37,463 nucleotides of DNA from Gammaproteobacteria bacterium (GTDB lineage: Bacteria > Pseudomonadota > Gammaproteobacteria > JASBUN01): NCBI GenBank assembly GCA_030147845.1, contig JASBUN010000007.1, positions 1 through 37,463 on the forward strand. Direction: 5' to 3'. Below, piece by piece: positions 24,266 through 35,487 of this stretch; the stretch's first letter is position 1, and each line of letters opens with the position of its first letter. Below the pieces are notes generated by a model, which did not search any database, was not told where the DNA came from, and worked only from the letters and a program-made list of their open reading frames with translations. Made by a program: the position numbers and the translations under genes.

Positions 24266-26289
24266 AGAACTTTTTCGCGAATCTGTCCATGGCACGAAAA
24301 GTGTGGGGATCTCTGATTTCCATGCTGGCGCTATTGGCGGCGGTGGTGTTGCTGTCGCACTCCAGCTTATCGGGGGTGGAACGACAAGTGACCTTGGTCG
24401 TCAACGGCATACAACCTGCCGTCGGCGAATCAACGCAGTTGAGTTCCCAGTTGGAGAGCGCCTCGGCTGCGCTCGGGTTTTATTTGCTGAGTAAAGACCC
24501 TACCCACAAAGACGCCTATCTGGCCGGACTGAACAAGGTTAACGCGACGCTCAAAAAGCTGCAGGCCGATCCGCTTATTCGGGCCAATGCCGATTGGAGT
24601 AACCTGGTCAAAAGCATCAGGACCGACGTCGACAAATTTGAGGGTTACCGCGCACGGTTGATGGAATTGGCGGTCGACGATTCCAAGAACATTCCGGCAA
24701 TCGCCTTCAGCGGGCAGAACCTCAATCCGCTCAGCCAGCAGATGTTGCAGCAGGTCAGCAGCATGGTGCAATCGGAATCCATGGAGCCCGCCACCGCGCG
24801 ACGCAAAGCGGTGCTCACAGATATCGAGGACTTGCGTTACGCGTGGTCCAATGTCATGAACGGTGTCCGCGCCTACCTGGCTTTCCGCAGCAAGGCGTCA
24901 TTGGACGAGGTGAAACTCTATCGTCAGGAAACCGATCGTCTGGAGAAGAAGCTGCGCGCCTATGGCGATGACGGCCTGACGTTCGACCAGGCCGATTCAC
25001 TGGATCAATTCGTGAAGTTGCGGGAACAGTTTTTCGCCAACATGGACAAGGTTGTGGCCATTCACGGCAGCGATAAGTGGCGCACGGATGCCTATTTGAT
25101 TCGCAGTCAGATCGGCCCCTTGCTACAGGGTGTGGAGAACAATCTGGGCAAATTGGTGGCGGATCTCAATGCACGTGCAGAGACGACCAGCACCGCGTTA
25201 GTCGACGAAGTTCGTTCAAGCATGTTTATGGAATTGATGTTGCTGGGTGCCGGTTTACTACTGGGGGTGTTGGTCATTGTCGGCTCGGCGGTATTTATTG
25301 TCAGACCGATTAGGCGTCTGCGCGATGTGTTGAAAAATATTTCCGAAGGTGAAGGCGACCTTACCCAACGTTGTGAACTGAGTTCGGATGACGAACTCGG
25401 GCAGGCATCACGTTATTTCAACAAACTGATGGAAGATCTGCAGAAAATCGTCCGCGATATTGCCGCGGTATCGGGCGAGGTATATTCACGTTCGCATGAG
25501 GCGAGCGCCGATATCGAATACGTGACCACGAACGCCAATAAGAGTGCCGATCGTGCGCGCAGTACGTCGGCAGCTACCGAGGAGATGTCAGCGACCGGCG
25601 CTGAGATCGCGCGCAGCGCCGCGGAGGCGGCGGAAGAGGCGACGCGGGTACGCCAGGTTTCCCAGGAAGGCTCGGCGCAGGTGGCGCACATGTCCGCCAA
25701 GGCGACCGAAATGGGCGGCCAAATCGACAACTTGACCAGCGACGTGCATGCGCTCGGCGCCAAGAGCAAGGGTATGCTCGATATGGTTGCGATCATTAAC
25801 GATATCGCCAATCAGACCAATTTGTTGGCGCTCAACGCCGCGATCGAAGCGGCACGGGCGGGGGAAATGGGGCGCGGTTTTGCGGTGGTTGCTGACGAAG
25901 TGCGGCAGTTGGCCATGAAGACACAAGAATCGACTTCCAAGATTACGACACTCATCAGCGACAATTTGCAGTCCAACGAACACCTTGCCAGCGTTATGGA
26001 AAAGGTCGGAGAAGTGACGCACTCCATGCTCGGCAGCGTCAAGGAGACGTCCCAGGTCATTACGCGCATGTCCGAGAGCGTGCAGGTCATGAACGAAAAG
26101 GCCGGACATATTGCCACCGCGGCGCGTGAGCAGGCCACGGCCACCGACGAGGCGGCCGGCAATATCGAGTCCATATCGACGATGGAAAGTGAAAACTCGA
26201 CTCGCACCGGCGGCATCGCTGCTCATTTGCGCGAATTGTCCGAACTGTCTTCGCGGCTCGATGGATTGGTGGGCCGTTTCAAGGTCTAG
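24262..26289 (+). CDS. methyl-accepting chemotaxis protein with large helical periplasmic domain
   Basis: A 675-residue transmembrane chemoreceptor. TM1 lies at about 16-34, followed by a roughly 285-residue mostly helical periplasmic sensor region, TM2 at about 322-346, then HAMP (about 347-400; [22 protein letters not shown]). The cytoplasmic signalling domain has the conserved tip [39 protein letters not shown] near 512-550. The sensor region is longer than a simple four-helix bundle and may hold two bundles. The ligand is unknown. There is no CheR pentapeptide at the C-terminus. It follows a tandem duplication with leader ORFs. Confidence 0.93.
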   Translation: MKNFFANLSMARKVWGSLISMLALLAAVVLLSHSSLSGVERQVTLVVNGIQPAVGESTQLSSQLESASAALGFYLLSKDPTHKDAYLAGLNKVNATLKKLQADPLIRANADWSNLVKSIRTDVDKFEGYRARLMELAVDDSKNIPAIAFSGQNLNPLSQQMLQQVSSMVQSESMEPATARRKAVLTDIEDLRYAWSNVMNGVRAYLAFRSKASLDEVKLYRQETDRLEKKLRAYGDDGLTFDQADSLDQFVKLREQFFANMDKVVAIHGSDKWRTDAYLIRSQIGPLLQGVENNLGKLVADLNARAETTSTALVDEVRSSMFMELMLLGAGLLLGVLVIVGSAVFIVRPIRRLRDVLKNISEGEGDLTQRCELSSDDELGQASRYFNKLMEDLQKIVRDIAAVSGEVYSRSHEASADIEYVTTNANKSADRARSTSAATEEMSATGAEIARSAAEAAEEATRVRQVSQEGSAQVAHMSAKATEMGGQIDNLTSDVHALGAKSKGMLDMVAIINDIANQTNLLALNAAIEAARAGEMGRGFAVVADEVRQLAMKTQESTSKITTLISDNLQSNEHLASVMEKVGEVTHSMLGSVKETSQVITRMSESVQVMNEKAGHIATAAREQATATDEAAGNIESISTMESENSTRTGGIAAHLRELSELSSRLDGLVGRFKV

Positions 26290-26318
26290 TGCGACTGATT
26301 CAACACCGCTAAATGAAC

Positions 26319-26342
26319 CCACCGCGCGCTCCGGCGCGGTGG
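26319..26342. terminator. GC hairpin after the chemoreceptor
   Basis: CCACCGCGC (26319-26327) pairs with GCGCGGTGG (26334-26342) around a 6-nt loop, 30 bp after the stop codon. No T-tract follows, so termination may be weak. Confidence 0.45.
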
Positions 26343-26413
26343 CTCCGGCATTACACTTCCAGTATCATTAACGGCTTTCCTGAACGCTGTCACCGACGAC
26401 CAAGGAAAGCCTC

Positions 26414-29400
26414 ATGCTGCGACTGCGTGGTAGCCCGGCCCTGTCCGAATTCCGCTTGCAAAAGCTCTTGCACACGTTGCGTGTGCAGATTCCGGCGGTG
26501 GCCGAGCTGTACGCCGAATATGTGCATTTTGCCGATCTCGAGCAATCGCTTAGCGATCAGCAGACACGCACGCTGACGCGAATTTTGACCTACGGCCCCA
26601 GCCTTCCTGCACACGAGCCGAGCGGTTCGCTGTTCGTGGTCGTACCGCGGCCGGGAACCATTTCGCCGTGGTCGAGCAAGGCCACCGACATCGCGCACAA
26701 TTGCGGTCTGGGTAAGGTGCGGCGGTTGGAGCGCGCGCTGGCCTACTACGTCCGTGCGGACACTGACACCGTGCTCGATGCCACGACCGCGCAGCGCGTC
26801 AAGCCGTTGCTGCACGATCGTATGACCGAAACCGTATTGGGCAGTTTCGATGAAGCCGAAGCGCTGTTTGTGCAGGCGCAACCGGCGCCGCTGCGTAACG
26901 TCGACATTCTCGATGGTGGCCGCGCGGCGCTGGAGCAAGCCAATCGGGAGTTGGGGCTGGCGCTGGCGGCGGATGAAATCGACTACTTGGTCGAGAATTT
27001 CAGTTCGCTACGGCGCAATCCGACTGACGTCGAATTGATGATGTTCGCCCAGGCAAACTCGGAGCACTGTCGTCATAAGATATTCAATGCCGACTGGGTG
27101 ATCGATGGCAAGGCGCAAGATCGTACTTTGTTCGCCATGATCCGCCATACCCATCAGTCGAGTCCGGCGCGGGTGGTATCCGCCTACTCTGATAATTCAG
27201 CGGTTATCGAAGGTTTTCGTACAACCGTATTTGCGCCGGCGGCCGATACCGGTTTGTACGCGTTTCATGATGAGTTGAATCACATTCTCATGAAAGTCGA
27301 AACGCACAATCATCCGACCGCCATTTCGCCATTCGCCGGCGCCGCCACCGGCTCGGGTGGTGAAATTCGTGACGAAGGGGCGACCGGGGCAGGCTCCAAG
27401 CCGAAGGCTGCCTTGTCCGGCTTCTCGGTTTCCAATCTCCGCCTCCCGGATGCCCAGCGGCCCTGGGAAACCGATTACGGCAAACCGGGGCGAATCGTTT
27501 CCGCCTTGGATATCATGTTGCATGGTCCCATCGGCGCGGCTGCATTCAACAATGAATTCGGCCGTCCTAATATCGTTGGCTATTTCCGCACCTTCGAGCA
27601 GGAGGTACCGGGGCCTGACGGCAAACAGGTGCGTGGCTACCACAAGCCGATCATGGTTGCCGGTGGCGTAGGCAATATTCGTGCTATCCATACCGCCAAA
27701 GGCACTATCCCGCCGGCCGCGCAGCTGGTTGTACTGGGAGGACCGGCGATGCTCATCGGCTTGGGCGGTGGAGCGGCGTCGAGCATGGCCACCGGTGAAA
27801 GCGCCGAGGATCTCGACTATGCCTCGGTGCAACGCGGCAACCCGGAGATGCAGCGACGCTGCCAGGAAGTCATTGATCGGTGTTGTCGTCTTGGTGCCGA
27901 CAGTCCAATCATATCCGTTCACGATGTCGGTGCGGGCGGGCTGTCGAATGCTATGCCCGAGTTGGTCAACGATAGCGGCCGCGGCGCGCGTTTCGAATTG
28001 CGTACCATTCCCAGCGACGATCCCGGCATGTCGCCGATGGAGATTTGGTGCAACGAGGCCCAAGAGCGGTACGTGCTGGCTATCGATCCGCGGCGTATGG
28101 CGAGATTTCGGCGCCTGTGCGAACGCGAGCGCTGCCCGTTCGCGGTCATTGGCGAAGCGACCGCAGAACAACGCCTGGTGGTGGGCGACGGCTATTTCGC
28201 CAACGTACCCATCGACATGCCGATGGAAGTGCTGTTGGGCAAACCGCCGAAGATGCTGCGCGAAGTTAAGCGCCAGACGTTTCGTAAGATTGATTTCGAT
28301 ACCGCCGATATCGACCTGCGAGTGGCCGTCGAGCGCGTGTTGCAGTTGCCCACGGTCGCCGACAAGTCGTTTTTGGTGACCATTGGTGACCGTAGCGTAA
28401 GTGGTCATGTTGCCCGCGATCAAATGGTTGGTCCGTGGCAAGTCCCGGTCGCTGATGTTGGTGTCACTACCACTAGCTACAGCGGTTACACCGGCGAGGC
28501 CATGGCTATGGGTGAACGCGCACCGATCGCGCTGCTCAACCACGCCGCCTCGGCGCGCATGGCCGTAGGCGAGGCGCTGACCAACATTTGTGCGGCGCGC
28601 ATCGAGGCTATTGGTCATGTAGTGTTGTCGGCCAATTGGATGGTGGCGGCCGGCCACCCCGGCGAGGACGCAGGTCTGTATGCGGCGGTAAAGGCGGTCG
28701 GTATGGAGCTCTGTCCGGCGCTTGGCATTGCCATTCCGGTCGGCAAGGATTCCATGTCGATGAAGACGGTGTGGCAGCACGATGGGGTTTCACGTTCGGT
28801 TACCGCGCCCTTGTCGCTGGTGGTATCGTCGTTCGCACCGGTGTTGGATGTGCGTCGAACATTAACGCCGCAGCTTCGCACCGATCACGGCGACTCGGAC
28901 TTGATTCTGATCGACCTGGGCAAAGGCCGAAATCGGCTGGGTGGCTCGGCGTTGGCGCAGGTCTACCAACAGATTGGCCGTCACGCCCCCGATCTTGACG
29001 ATCCAGCGGCGATGAAGGCCTTTTTTGCGGTTATCCAAGACCTCAATCAGCGCGGTTTATTGCTCGCCTACCATGATCGCTCCGACGGCGGCCTGTTTGT
29101 CAGCCTATGCGAGATGGCGTTCGCCGGCCATGTCGGCGTGACTGTGCAACTCGATGATCTGGGAGAAGACCCGATTGCGTCCTTGTTTAACGAGGAGCTT
29201 GGCGTGGTCATGCAAGTGCGCCATTGTGACACGGATGAGGTGCTGCAGTCGCTGCGCGACGCCGGCCTACGAAAACACAGTCACGTCATTGGTACGCTCA
29301 ACGAAGACGATCGCATCATCCTTACGCACGACAAGCAAGTCATTCTTGCCGAAGCGCGTATAGTCTTGCAGCGAATATGGTCGGAAACGAGCTACCGCAT

Positions 29401-30313
29401 GCAGGCGTTGCGCGACAATTCGCAATGCGCGCAGCAGGAGTACGACCGCATACTCGACGGCACAGACCCGGGTTTGCACGTACAACTGACGTTTGATCGC
29501 GACGACGATATCGCCGCCGCCTATATCAATTGTGGCGCCCGGCCGCCGGTGGCTATATTACGCGAACAAGGCGTCAATGGTCAGGTGGAAATGGCGGCCG
29601 CATTCGATCGTGCCGGGTTCGCCAGCGTCGACGTGCATATGAGCGATATTCTTGCCGGGCGTACGTCATTAAGCGAATTTAAGGGCATCGTCGCTTGCGG
29701 CGGTTTTTCCTACGGCGACGTTCTCGGCGCCGGCGAAGGCTGGGCCAAGTCGATATTGTTCAATGACCGGGCACGCGAGCAATTCGAGGCGTTTTTTCAA
29801 CGCCGGGATAGCTTCGGTCTGGGTGTATGTAATGGTTGCCAGATGATGTCCAATTTACACGAGCTGATTCCGGGGGCGGGCATGTGGCCACATTTTGTAC
29901 GCAATCTCTCTGAACAGTTCGAGGCGCGTTTGGCGTTGGTGGAAGTGTTGCAGTCACCCTCGTTGTTTTTGCGCGGCATGGCCGGTTCGCACCTGCCTAC
30001 CATTGTCTCGCATGGTGAAGGGCGGGCCGAGTTGGTTGAAGGTGGGGATTTAATCCGGCTTATGGAGGCCGAGTTGATGACCTTGCGTTTCATCGACAGT
30101 CGTGGCCGTCCGACGCAACAGTATCCCGATAATCCCAATGGTTCCCCCGGGGGCCTTGCTGGCTTGACTACGCCCGACGGCCGTTTCACCATCATGATGC
30201 CGCATCCGGAACGCTTGTTCCGCGCCGTGCAATATTCATGGCATCCGGACGGCTGGGATGAGGATGGTCCGTGGATGCGCATGTTCCGCAATGCCCGGTT
30301 GTGGGTCGATTAG
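26414..30313 (+). CDS. purL: phosphoribosylformylglycinamidine synthase (large single-chain form)
   Basis: PurL converts FGAR, glutamine and ATP to FGAM in purine synthesis. The 1299-residue length matches the single-chain proteobacterial enzyme (1295 in E. coli). An N-terminal PurS-like part and linker are followed by two AIR-synthase-type domains ([59 protein letters not shown]). The C-terminal glutamine amidotransferase has nucleophile C1139 in LGVCNGCQM, and [16 protein letters not shown] upstream of it. AAGGAAAG precedes the ATG. It shows the left-hand gene composition with many TTG leucine codons. Confidence 0.98.
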   Translation: MLRLRGSPALSEFRLQKLLHTLRVQIPAVAELYAEYVHFADLEQSLSDQQTRTLTRILTYGPSLPAHEPSGSLFVVVPRPGTISPWSSKATDIAHNCGLGKVRRLERALAYYVRADTDTVLDATTAQRVKPLLHDRMTETVLGSFDEAEALFVQAQPAPLRNVDILDGGRAALEQANRELGLALAADEIDYLVENFSSLRRNPTDVELMMFAQANSEHCRHKIFNADWVIDGKAQDRTLFAMIRHTHQSSPARVVSAYSDNSAVIEGFRTTVFAPAADTGLYAFHDELNHILMKVETHNHPTAISPFAGAATGSGGEIRDEGATGAGSKPKAALSGFSVSNLRLPDAQRPWETDYGKPGRIVSALDIMLHGPIGAAAFNNEFGRPNIVGYFRTFEQEVPGPDGKQVRGYHKPIMVAGGVGNIRAIHTAKGTIPPAAQLVVLGGPAMLIGLGGGAASSMATGESAEDLDYASVQRGNPEMQRRCQEVIDRCCRLGADSPIISVHDVGAGGLSNAMPELVNDSGRGARFELRTIPSDDPGMSPMEIWCNEAQERYVLAIDPRRMARFRRLCERERCPFAVIGEATAEQRLVVGDGYFANVPIDMPMEVLLGKPPKMLREVKRQTFRKIDFDTADIDLRVAVERVLQLPTVADKSFLVTIGDRSVSGHVARDQMVGPWQVPVADVGVTTTSYSGYTGEAMAMGERAPIALLNHAASARMAVGEALTNICAARIEAIGHVVLSANWMVAAGHPGEDAGLYAAVKAVGMELCPALGIAIPVGKDSMSMKTVWQHDGVSRSVTAPLSLVVSSFAPVLDVRRTLTPQLRTDHGDSDLILIDLGKGRNRLGGSALAQVYQQIGRHAPDLDDPAAMKAFFAVIQDLNQRGLLLAYHDRSDGGLFVSLCEMAFAGHVGVTVQLDDLGEDPIASLFNEELGVVMQVRHCDTDEVLQSLRDAGLRKHSHVIGTLNEDDRIILTHDKQVILAEARIVLQRIWSETSYRMQALRDNSQCAQQEYDRILDGTDPGLHVQLTFDRDDDIAAAYINCGARPPVAILREQGVNGQVEMAAAFDRAGFASVDVHMSDILAGRTSLSEFKGIVACGGFSYGDVLGAGEGWAKSILFNDRAREQFEAFFQRRDSFGLGVCNGCQMMSNLHELIPGAGMWPHFVRNLSEQFEARLALVEVLQSPSLFLRGMAGSHLPTIVSHGEGRAELVEGGDLIRLMEAELMTLRFIDSRGRPTQQYPDNPNGSPGGLAGLTTPDGRFTIMMPHPERLFRAVQYSWHPDGWDEDGPWMRMFRNARLWVD

Positions 30314-30420
30314 ATGGGTGGCGGCCTGTCTTGGAACACTGATCGGCGCGCGGTTGGATTGAAACTTTCGGTGGCTGAGGTGGTCGAAACCCGTAACTGC
30401 TAGCCGGATGGAGGCCCGAA

Positions 30421-31386
30421 ATGCTGATTCGCAAGCGTAATCCGAGTGACCCGAAACCGTCCGAAATCACCGACCGGAAATCCTTCCATGAGCGTCGGCG
30501 ATTTTTGCAGATGTCCTCGGTCGCGGCCGGCGCCATGCTGGTGCCTGGATGGTTAGTTTCGGAAAAGGCGCACGCCGCCACCAAATTCCAAGACGTGAAG
30601 CCCGGGCCGTTCGGCACCGACGAAAAGCTCACGCCCTACAAGGACGTAACCACCTACAATAATTTCTACGAATTCGGTACCAGCAAGAGCGATCCGTCGC
30701 GCTATGCGGGCTCCCTGAAGACGCAGCCCTGGTCGGTGGTTGTCGAAGGCGAAGTGGCCAAGCCCGGCCGCTACCAACTGGAGGATTTGCTCAAGGGGCG
30801 CGGCTTGCAAGATCGCATCTATCGGCATCGTTGTGTAGAGGCGTGGTCCATGGTGATCCCTTGGGTTGGCTTTTCGCTCGCCGATCTGCTCAAACGCTTC
30901 GAGCCGACCTCGAAGGCCAAGTACGTCGAGTTCACCACGTTGTATAACCCCAAACAGATGCCGGGACAGCGGCGCGCCGTGTTGCCTTGGCCTTATGTCG
31001 AAGCACTGCGCATCGACGAGGCTATGAATCCGCTGGCGATTCTGGCAGTGGGGTTGTACGGTGAAACGCTACCTAATCAGAATGGCGCGCCGTTGCGTCT
31101 GGTGGTGCCGTGGAAATACGGCTTCAAGAGTATCAAATCGATCGTTAAGATTCGCCTCACCGAGCAGCAGCCGCGCACGACTTGGGATGCTGCGGCGCCC
31201 AACGAATATGGTTTCTACGCGAATGTGAATCCGCACGTCGATCATCCACGCTGGAGTCAAGCCAGCGAACGACGTATCGGGTCGGGATCGATTTTTGCAC
31301 CCCGTATCAAGACGCGCATGTTCAACGGCTATGAAAAGGAAGTTGCGCAACTGTACGCCGGCATGGATTTGCGCAAGAACTTCTGA
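30421..31386 (+). CDS. msrP: MsrP, periplasmic methionine sulfoxide reductase catalytic subunit
   Basis: MsrP (YedY) is a molybdenum-cofactor enzyme that repairs oxidised methionines in periplasmic proteins, taking electrons from the membrane haem protein MsrQ. The 321-residue precursor has a Tat signal ([10 protein letters not shown], residues 24-33), the sulfite-oxidase-type fold, and the Mo-coordinating cysteine C138 in [15 protein letters not shown] precedes the ATG. msrQ follows, but after an unusually long 214-bp gap. Confidence 0.96.
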   Translation: MLIRKRNPSDPKPSEITDRKSFHERRRFLQMSSVAAGAMLVPGWLVSEKAHAATKFQDVKPGPFGTDEKLTPYKDVTTYNNFYEFGTSKSDPSRYAGSLKTQPWSVVVEGEVAKPGRYQLEDLLKGRGLQDRIYRHRCVEAWSMVIPWVGFSLADLLKRFEPTSKAKYVEFTTLYNPKQMPGQRRAVLPWPYVEALRIDEAMNPLAILAVGLYGETLPNQNGAPLRLVVPWKYGFKSIKSIVKIRLTEQQPRTTWDAAAPNEYGFYANVNPHVDHPRWSQASERRIGSGSIFAPRIKTRMFNGYEKEVAQLYAGMDLRKNF

Positions 31387-31600
31387 TTACGCGGTTCCCA
31401 TCGCGATCGCATCCTGGGCGCGTCGTTTTTAGTCACGGTTGAAACCAGGCCCTTGGGTGGTTGCGGGTGATGTGCCGACTGCGTTGGTGGATCCGCTTCG
31501 AGCACGGCTAAATCGGTGCTCACTGGCGCGATATCACCTATCCAGCCAATCGCTTTCCACTAAATGGGCGGCCGCGCGTGTGGGCCGCGTTGACAAACTT

Positions 31601-32230
31601 ATGACACTCCGAACACTGAAAATTTCCGTATTCGTGCTCTGTCTGGTGCCGCTGAGTATATTGCTATGGGACATCTATACGGCGAATCTGGGCGCGAATC
31701 CGGTCGAAGCGCTGTTGCACCGCACAGGTAGTTGGACGTTGCGCTTTTTGGTGATTGTGCTGGCGGTGACGCCGATCAAACGCGTTAGCGGCTGGACTTG
31801 GCCGCTACGCCTTAGGCGTATGCTTGGGTTGTTCGCGTTTTTCTATGCCTGCCTGCATTTTCTGGTTTACACGTTGCTTGATTTGCAATTGGACTGGAGC
31901 CATGTGGGCGCCGACATCGTCAAGCGACCCTATATAACGGTTGGATTCACGGCGCTGGTGTTGCTGTTGCCGCTGGCGGTGACATCCACCAACAAGATGA
32001 TGCGGCGGCTCGGACGGCGCTGGAAAAAGCTGCACCGCTTGGTGTACTTGATCGCCGTACTCGGCGTGGTGCACTTCTACTGGTTGGTCAAGGCGGATGT
32101 ACGCGAACCGCTGATCTACGCGGGCATCGTCTCGGCGCTGTTGGGCTTTCGCCTGCTTCACTATCTACGCGGTCGGGCGCCGGCGCCGCGTCTGGCGACG
32201 AATAAATCGCTGCCCACGGATGGCGGTTAG
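31601..32230 (+). CDS. msrQ: MsrQ, haem-binding membrane subunit for MsrP
   Basis: MsrQ (YedZ) is a six-helix inner-membrane b-haem protein that passes quinol or flavin electrons to MsrP. From ATG 31601 the product is 209 residues, the family's usual length, beginning TLRTLKISVFVLCLVPLSILLWD. Candidate haem-ligand histidines lie in ACLHFLVY, KKLHRLVYL and GVVHFYWLVKAD. The ATG lacks a clear ribosome site. The frame is open upstream to 31439, but that extension has no membrane-protein character. Its stop overlaps the stop of the convergent DUF815 gene. Confidence 0.92.
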   Translation: MTLRTLKISVFVLCLVPLSILLWDIYTANLGANPVEALLHRTGSWTLRFLVIVLAVTPIKRVSGWTWPLRLRRMLGLFAFFYACLHFLVYTLLDLQLDWSHVGADIVKRPYITVGFTALVLLLPLAVTSTNKMMRRLGRRWKKLHRLVYLIAVLGVVHFYWLVKADVREPLIYAGIVSALLGFRLLHYLRGRAPAPRLATNKSLPTDGG

Positions 32231-33108
32231 AGCTGCAGACCGGCGCGGCCGGCCCAATCACGGGCAAACTGCCAAGCCACGCGGCCACTACGTGATCCGC
32301 GCGCCAACGCCCAACGAAGTGCCTCGGCCCGCCATTCGGTTTGTTGTTCGCTATTACTGCGGACGCCCATCTGCGTAAGCCAGTGGTCGACGATATCGAG
32401 ATAGTCGTCTTGTTTGAACGGGTGGAACGACACCCAAATACCGAAGCGCTCCGACAACGAAATCTTTTCTTCGGTGGTCTCGCCCGGGTGAATCTCTCCT
32501 TGAATGTGCTGCGCCTCCAGGTTTTCCTGCATGCTCTCCGGCATCAGATGGCGACGATTGGAGGTGGCGTAAATGAGGACGTTGTCCGGCGGCGCGCTGA
32601 CGGAGCCGTCCAATACGACTTTGAGCGCTTTGTAGCTAGGGTCATTGGCTTCGAATGACAGATCGTCACAATAGATCACAAAACGTTCCGGGCGCCCATG
32701 TACGCAGTCGACGATTGACGGCAGGTCGGTCAGATCGTGCTTCTCTACTTCGATCAGACGTAGTCCAGCGTCGTGGTATTCGTTGAGAAGTGCGCGGATC
32801 AACGACGATTTGCCGGTGCCGCGCGAGCCCCATAACAGCGCGTTGTTGGCCGGTAAGCGCCGCACGAACTGCAATGTATTGCGCGACAATGCCTGTTTCT
32901 GGCGTTCGATACACTTGAGGTCGTTCAGGCGCAAGGTAGCCGGATGGTGCACCGCATCCAGCCATGCCGCGCGCGTGTTGTTGCGCCAGCGAAAGGCGAT
33001 TGCAGCGGCGAAGTCGGTCGCTCGTGGCGCTGGACCGCCGAGTCGATCAAGGGCGTCAGCAATGCGGGTCAGCTGCTCGGCGATGCGCGGGAGTTCGTTT
33101 TCGTTCAC
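32227..33108 (-). CDS. DUF815-family AAA ATPase
   Basis: A 293-residue cytoplasmic ATPase with Walker A GSRGTGKS (94-101), Walker B-like FVIYCDDLSFE (about 142-152) and a sensor-like ATSNRRHLMPE segment. This set defines DUF815 (YifB/RavA-unrelated small AAA proteins). The conserved ERFGIWVSFHPFKQDDYLDIV is present. The function of the family is not established. The start is GTG with a weak ribosome site. The 3' end overlaps msrQ by 4 bp tail to tail, and a response regulator lies 54 bp upstream in the same direction. Confidence 0.9.
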   Translation of the reverse strand: MNENELPRIAEQLTRIADALDRLGGPAPRATDFAAAIAFRWRNNTRAAWLDAVHHPATLRLNDLKCIERQKQALSRNTLQFVRRLPANNALLWGSRGTGKSSLIRALLNEYHDAGLRLIEVEKHDLTDLPSIVDCVHGRPERFVIYCDDLSFEANDPSYKALKVVLDGSVSAPPDNVLIYATSNRRHLMPESMQENLEAQHIQGEIHPGETTEEKISLSERFGIWVSFHPFKQDDYLDIVDHWLTQMGVRSNSEQQTEWRAEALRWALARGSRSGRVAWQFARDWAGRAGLQL

Positions 33109-33162
33109 GATTGATTCGCTACGGATTGTTGGATCAGGTTGGTCAGTGCGCCCTAACGTATA

Positions 33163-33570
33163 TCAGCGTCGCGACGTTGGTGCAAGCGAGCGCTCGGCGG
33201 TGAGCTGTCGGAAGCGCTCGACGATGGCTTCCAGTTTGCTGGCAGATACCGGCTTGACCAAAAACGCCTGCGCACCGAGCGCGTGTGCCGTCTTGACATG
33301 CCCCAAGGTGCTTTCGGCCGTGATGATAACGGCGAAAGCACCGGGGTCGTTGCCGATGATTTCGCGCAATGCTTCCAGGCCGTCTTTGCCGGGCATTTTG
33401 ATGTCGAGAAACACCATATCCGGCCGGTGGCGGTGGTAGGCGCGCACCGCATCCTCGCCGTTGGTAGCACTGCCGATCACGTGGCATCCGCAGGTGCGTA
33501 ACATGGTGCGTAACAATTCGCCCATCATGCTACGATCCTCGGCGACCAAAACGGAAGGTGAATAGGGCAT
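33163..33570 (-). CDS. single-domain response regulator (CheY-like receiver)
   Basis: The 135-residue protein is a stand-alone receiver domain: the acidic pair E11-D12, the phosphoacceptor D56 in VFLDIKMPGKDG, T84 in IITAES and K106 in LVKPVS are all present. There is no output domain. It could act as a chemotaxis-type or phosphorelay intermediate. No kinase is adjacent, and its neighbour is the DUF815 ATPase. GGGAAA lies upstream of the ATG. It is the last gene with the left-hand composition. Confidence 0.93.
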   Translation of the reverse strand: MPYSPSVLVAEDRSMMGELLRTMLRTCGCHVIGSATNGEDAVRAYHRHRPDMVFLDIKMPGKDGLEALREIIGNDPGAFAVIITAESTLGHVKTAHALGAQAFLVKPVSASKLEAIVERFRQLTAERSLAPTSRR

Positions 33571-33612
33571 CGACGTGTTTCCCGAGGTCAGTGCTGCGGT
33601 ACTAAGTAACGG

Positions 33613-33662
33613 CCCGGGCGAACTTTATTGCCGTCACCGATTGGGGCGAGCGGCCGCCCGGG
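33613..33662. repeat. inverted repeat in the gap next to the composition switch
   Basis: CCCGGGCG (33613-33620) and CGCCCGGG (33655-33662) are separated by 34 nt in the 168-bp gap between the response regulator and ettA. It could be a terminator-like structure for ettA; no T-tract is seen. No gene is visible in this gap. Confidence 0.4.
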
Positions 33663-33738
33663 ACCATACCCGTAAATACAGTAGCGGCAAAGTCGCGGCG
33701 ATCTTGAGTACGGCGTCGTCGTTGGTCGGCGCGGTGGT

Positions 33739-35406
33739 TTAGGTTTTCAACGCTTTGTATTTGATACGGCGGGGTTGATCGGCGGCTTCGCCGAGACGGC
33801 GTCGGCGGTCGGCCTCATAGTCGGCATAGTTGCCCTCGAACCATTCCACGTGGCTGTCGCCCTCGAACGCCAGGATGTGCGTGGCGATACGATCCAGGAA
33901 CCAGCGATCATGTGAAATCACCACGGCGCAGCCGGGGAACTCGAGCAGCGCCTCTTCCAGCGCGCGCAGGGTTTCCACGTCGAGATCGTTGGTCGGTTCA
34001 TCGAGGAGCAGCAGATTGCCGCCTGTCTGCAGCGTCTTGGCGAGATGCACGCGATTGCGCTCACCACCCGACAGCAAGCCGACCTTCTTCTGCTGATCGC
34101 CGCCCTTGAAATTGAACGCACCGACATAGGCCCGGCTCGGCACTTCCTTGCCTCCGAGATTGATCATGTCATTGCCGCCGGAAATCTCTTCCCAGACATT
34201 CTTGTTCGGGTCCAGCGCATCACGAGACTGGTCGACATAGGACAGCTTCACGGTTTCGCCGAGGCGGATCGTGCCTTCGTCCGGCGTATCCTGTCCGGTG
34301 ATCATCTTGAACAGGGTTGATTTGCCGGCGCCGTTCGGACCAATCACGCCCACAACGCCACCCGGCGGCAATTTGAAGGAGAGACCGTCAATCAGCAGCT
34401 TGTCTTCAAAGCCCTTTTTGAGATTCTCGACTTCGACCACAACCCCGCCAAGACGCGGACCCGGTGGAATATTGATCTGGGCATGGTTGATTTCCTGACG
34501 GTCAGCCTGGTCGCGCAATTCCTCATAGGATTTGATCCGCGCCTTGGACTTGGCCTGACGCGCTTTCGGCGAGGACCGGATCCAGTCCAGTTCGCGAGCG
34601 AGTGCGCGTTCTTTTGCGCCCTGTTCGCGGCTTTCCTGGGCCAGCCGTTTCTGCTTCTGCTCAAGCCAGGCAGAGTAATTGCCTTCATATGGGACGCCAC
34701 GGCCGCGATCGAGCTCAAGCGTCCATGTCGTGATGGAGTCGAGGAAGTAACGGTCGTGGGTGACGACCAGAATGGCACCAGGGAAGTTTTCCAGATGGTG
34801 CTGCAGCCAGTCCACCGATTCTGCATCGAGGTGGTTGGTGGGTTCATCGAGCAGCAGCATGTGCGGCTCGGACAACAGCAGGCGGCAGAGCGCGACGCGG
34901 CGGATTTCACCACCCGACAGATTGGTGACTTCACTTTCTCCCGGCGGGCATCGCAGGGCTTCCATCGCCATCTCGATCTTGGAATCGATATCCCAGGCAT
35001 CGGCAGCGTCGATCTTCTCCTGAAGATCATTCATCTCTTCCATCAGCTCGTCGGAATAGTCCTCCGCCAGCTTCATCGAGATGGCATTGAAGTCATCGAC
35101 GAGCTTCTTGTGTGCCGAGCCTTCAATAACGTTTTCCCAGACGGTCTTGGTCTCATCCAGCTGCGGTTCCTGGGGCAGATAACCGACGCGCACACCCTTC
35201 TCGGCCCAGGATTCACCGGTGAATTCGGTGTCCATGCCCGCCATGATTTTCAGCAGGGTGGACTTGCCGGACCCGTTGACGCCAACGACGCCGATTTTGG
35301 CATCGGGCAGGAAGTGCAGCGAAATATTCTGGAATACCGGTTTGGCAGCTCCCGGATAGGTCTTCGAGAGCTTGTCCATGTGATAGACGTATTGATAGGC
35401 GGCCAT
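33739..35406 (-). CDS. ettA: EttA, ABC-F translational throttle, alphaproteobacterial type
   Basis: EttA is a soluble ABC-F ATPase that binds the ribosomal E site and gates translation by energy state. The 555-residue protein has two ABC domains: Walker A GVNGSGKST (42-50) and GPNGAGKST (about 352-360), signature NLSGGE and LLSGGE, and Walker B LLLDEPTN in both. The charged linker and arm between them are present. The start MAAYQYVYHMDKLSKTYPG and the segment AWDIDSKIEMAMEALRCP follow the alphaproteobacterial form; gammaproteobacterial EttA begins like MAQYVYTMNRV. The extreme C-terminus (IKYKALKT, with AAA and TTG codons) could be native to the left-hand genome. It begins the anomalous right-hand segment. 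Confidence 0.93.
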   Translation of the reverse strand: MAAYQYVYHMDKLSKTYPGAAKPVFQNISLHFLPDAKIGVVGVNGSGKSTLLKIMAGMDTEFTGESWAEKGVRVGYLPQEPQLDETKTVWENVIEGSAHKKLVDDFNAISMKLAEDYSDELMEEMNDLQEKIDAADAWDIDSKIEMAMEALRCPPGESEVTNLSGGEIRRVALCRLLLSEPHMLLLDEPTNHLDAESVDWLQHHLENFPGAILVVTHDRYFLDSITTWTLELDRGRGVPYEGNYSAWLEQKQKRLAQESREQGAKERALARELDWIRSSPKARQAKSKARIKSYEELRDQADRQEINHAQINIPPGPRLGGVVVEVENLKKGFEDKLLIDGLSFKLPPGGVVGVIGPNGAGKSTLFKMITGQDTPDEGTIRLGETVKLSYVDQSRDALDPNKNVWEEISGGNDMINLGGKEVPSRAYVGAFNFKGGDQQKKVGLLSGGERNRVHLAKTLQTGGNLLLLDEPTNDLDVETLRALEEALLEFPGCAVVISHDRWFLDRIATHILAFEGDSHVEWFEGNYADYEADRRRRLGEAADQPRRIKYKALKT

Positions 35407-35487
35407 GGGGCGCGTGATCCTTTGACAGTCAGGGATATCTTGTTGGCGCGGCGTATAACCGAGGCGGGCGCGCGGGGCAATCGAGCT

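Noticed and set aside
25588..26322. 244-codon minus-strand frame opposite the second chemoreceptor
   Set aside because: Shadow frame; composition mirrors the repetitive coiled-coil codons of the receptor.
27197..28780. 527-codon open frame on the minus strand inside purL
   Set aside because: It lies wholly opposite a full-length purL, is rich in His and Arg, shows no domain and has no ribosome site. It is a shadow of the GC-rich coding strand.
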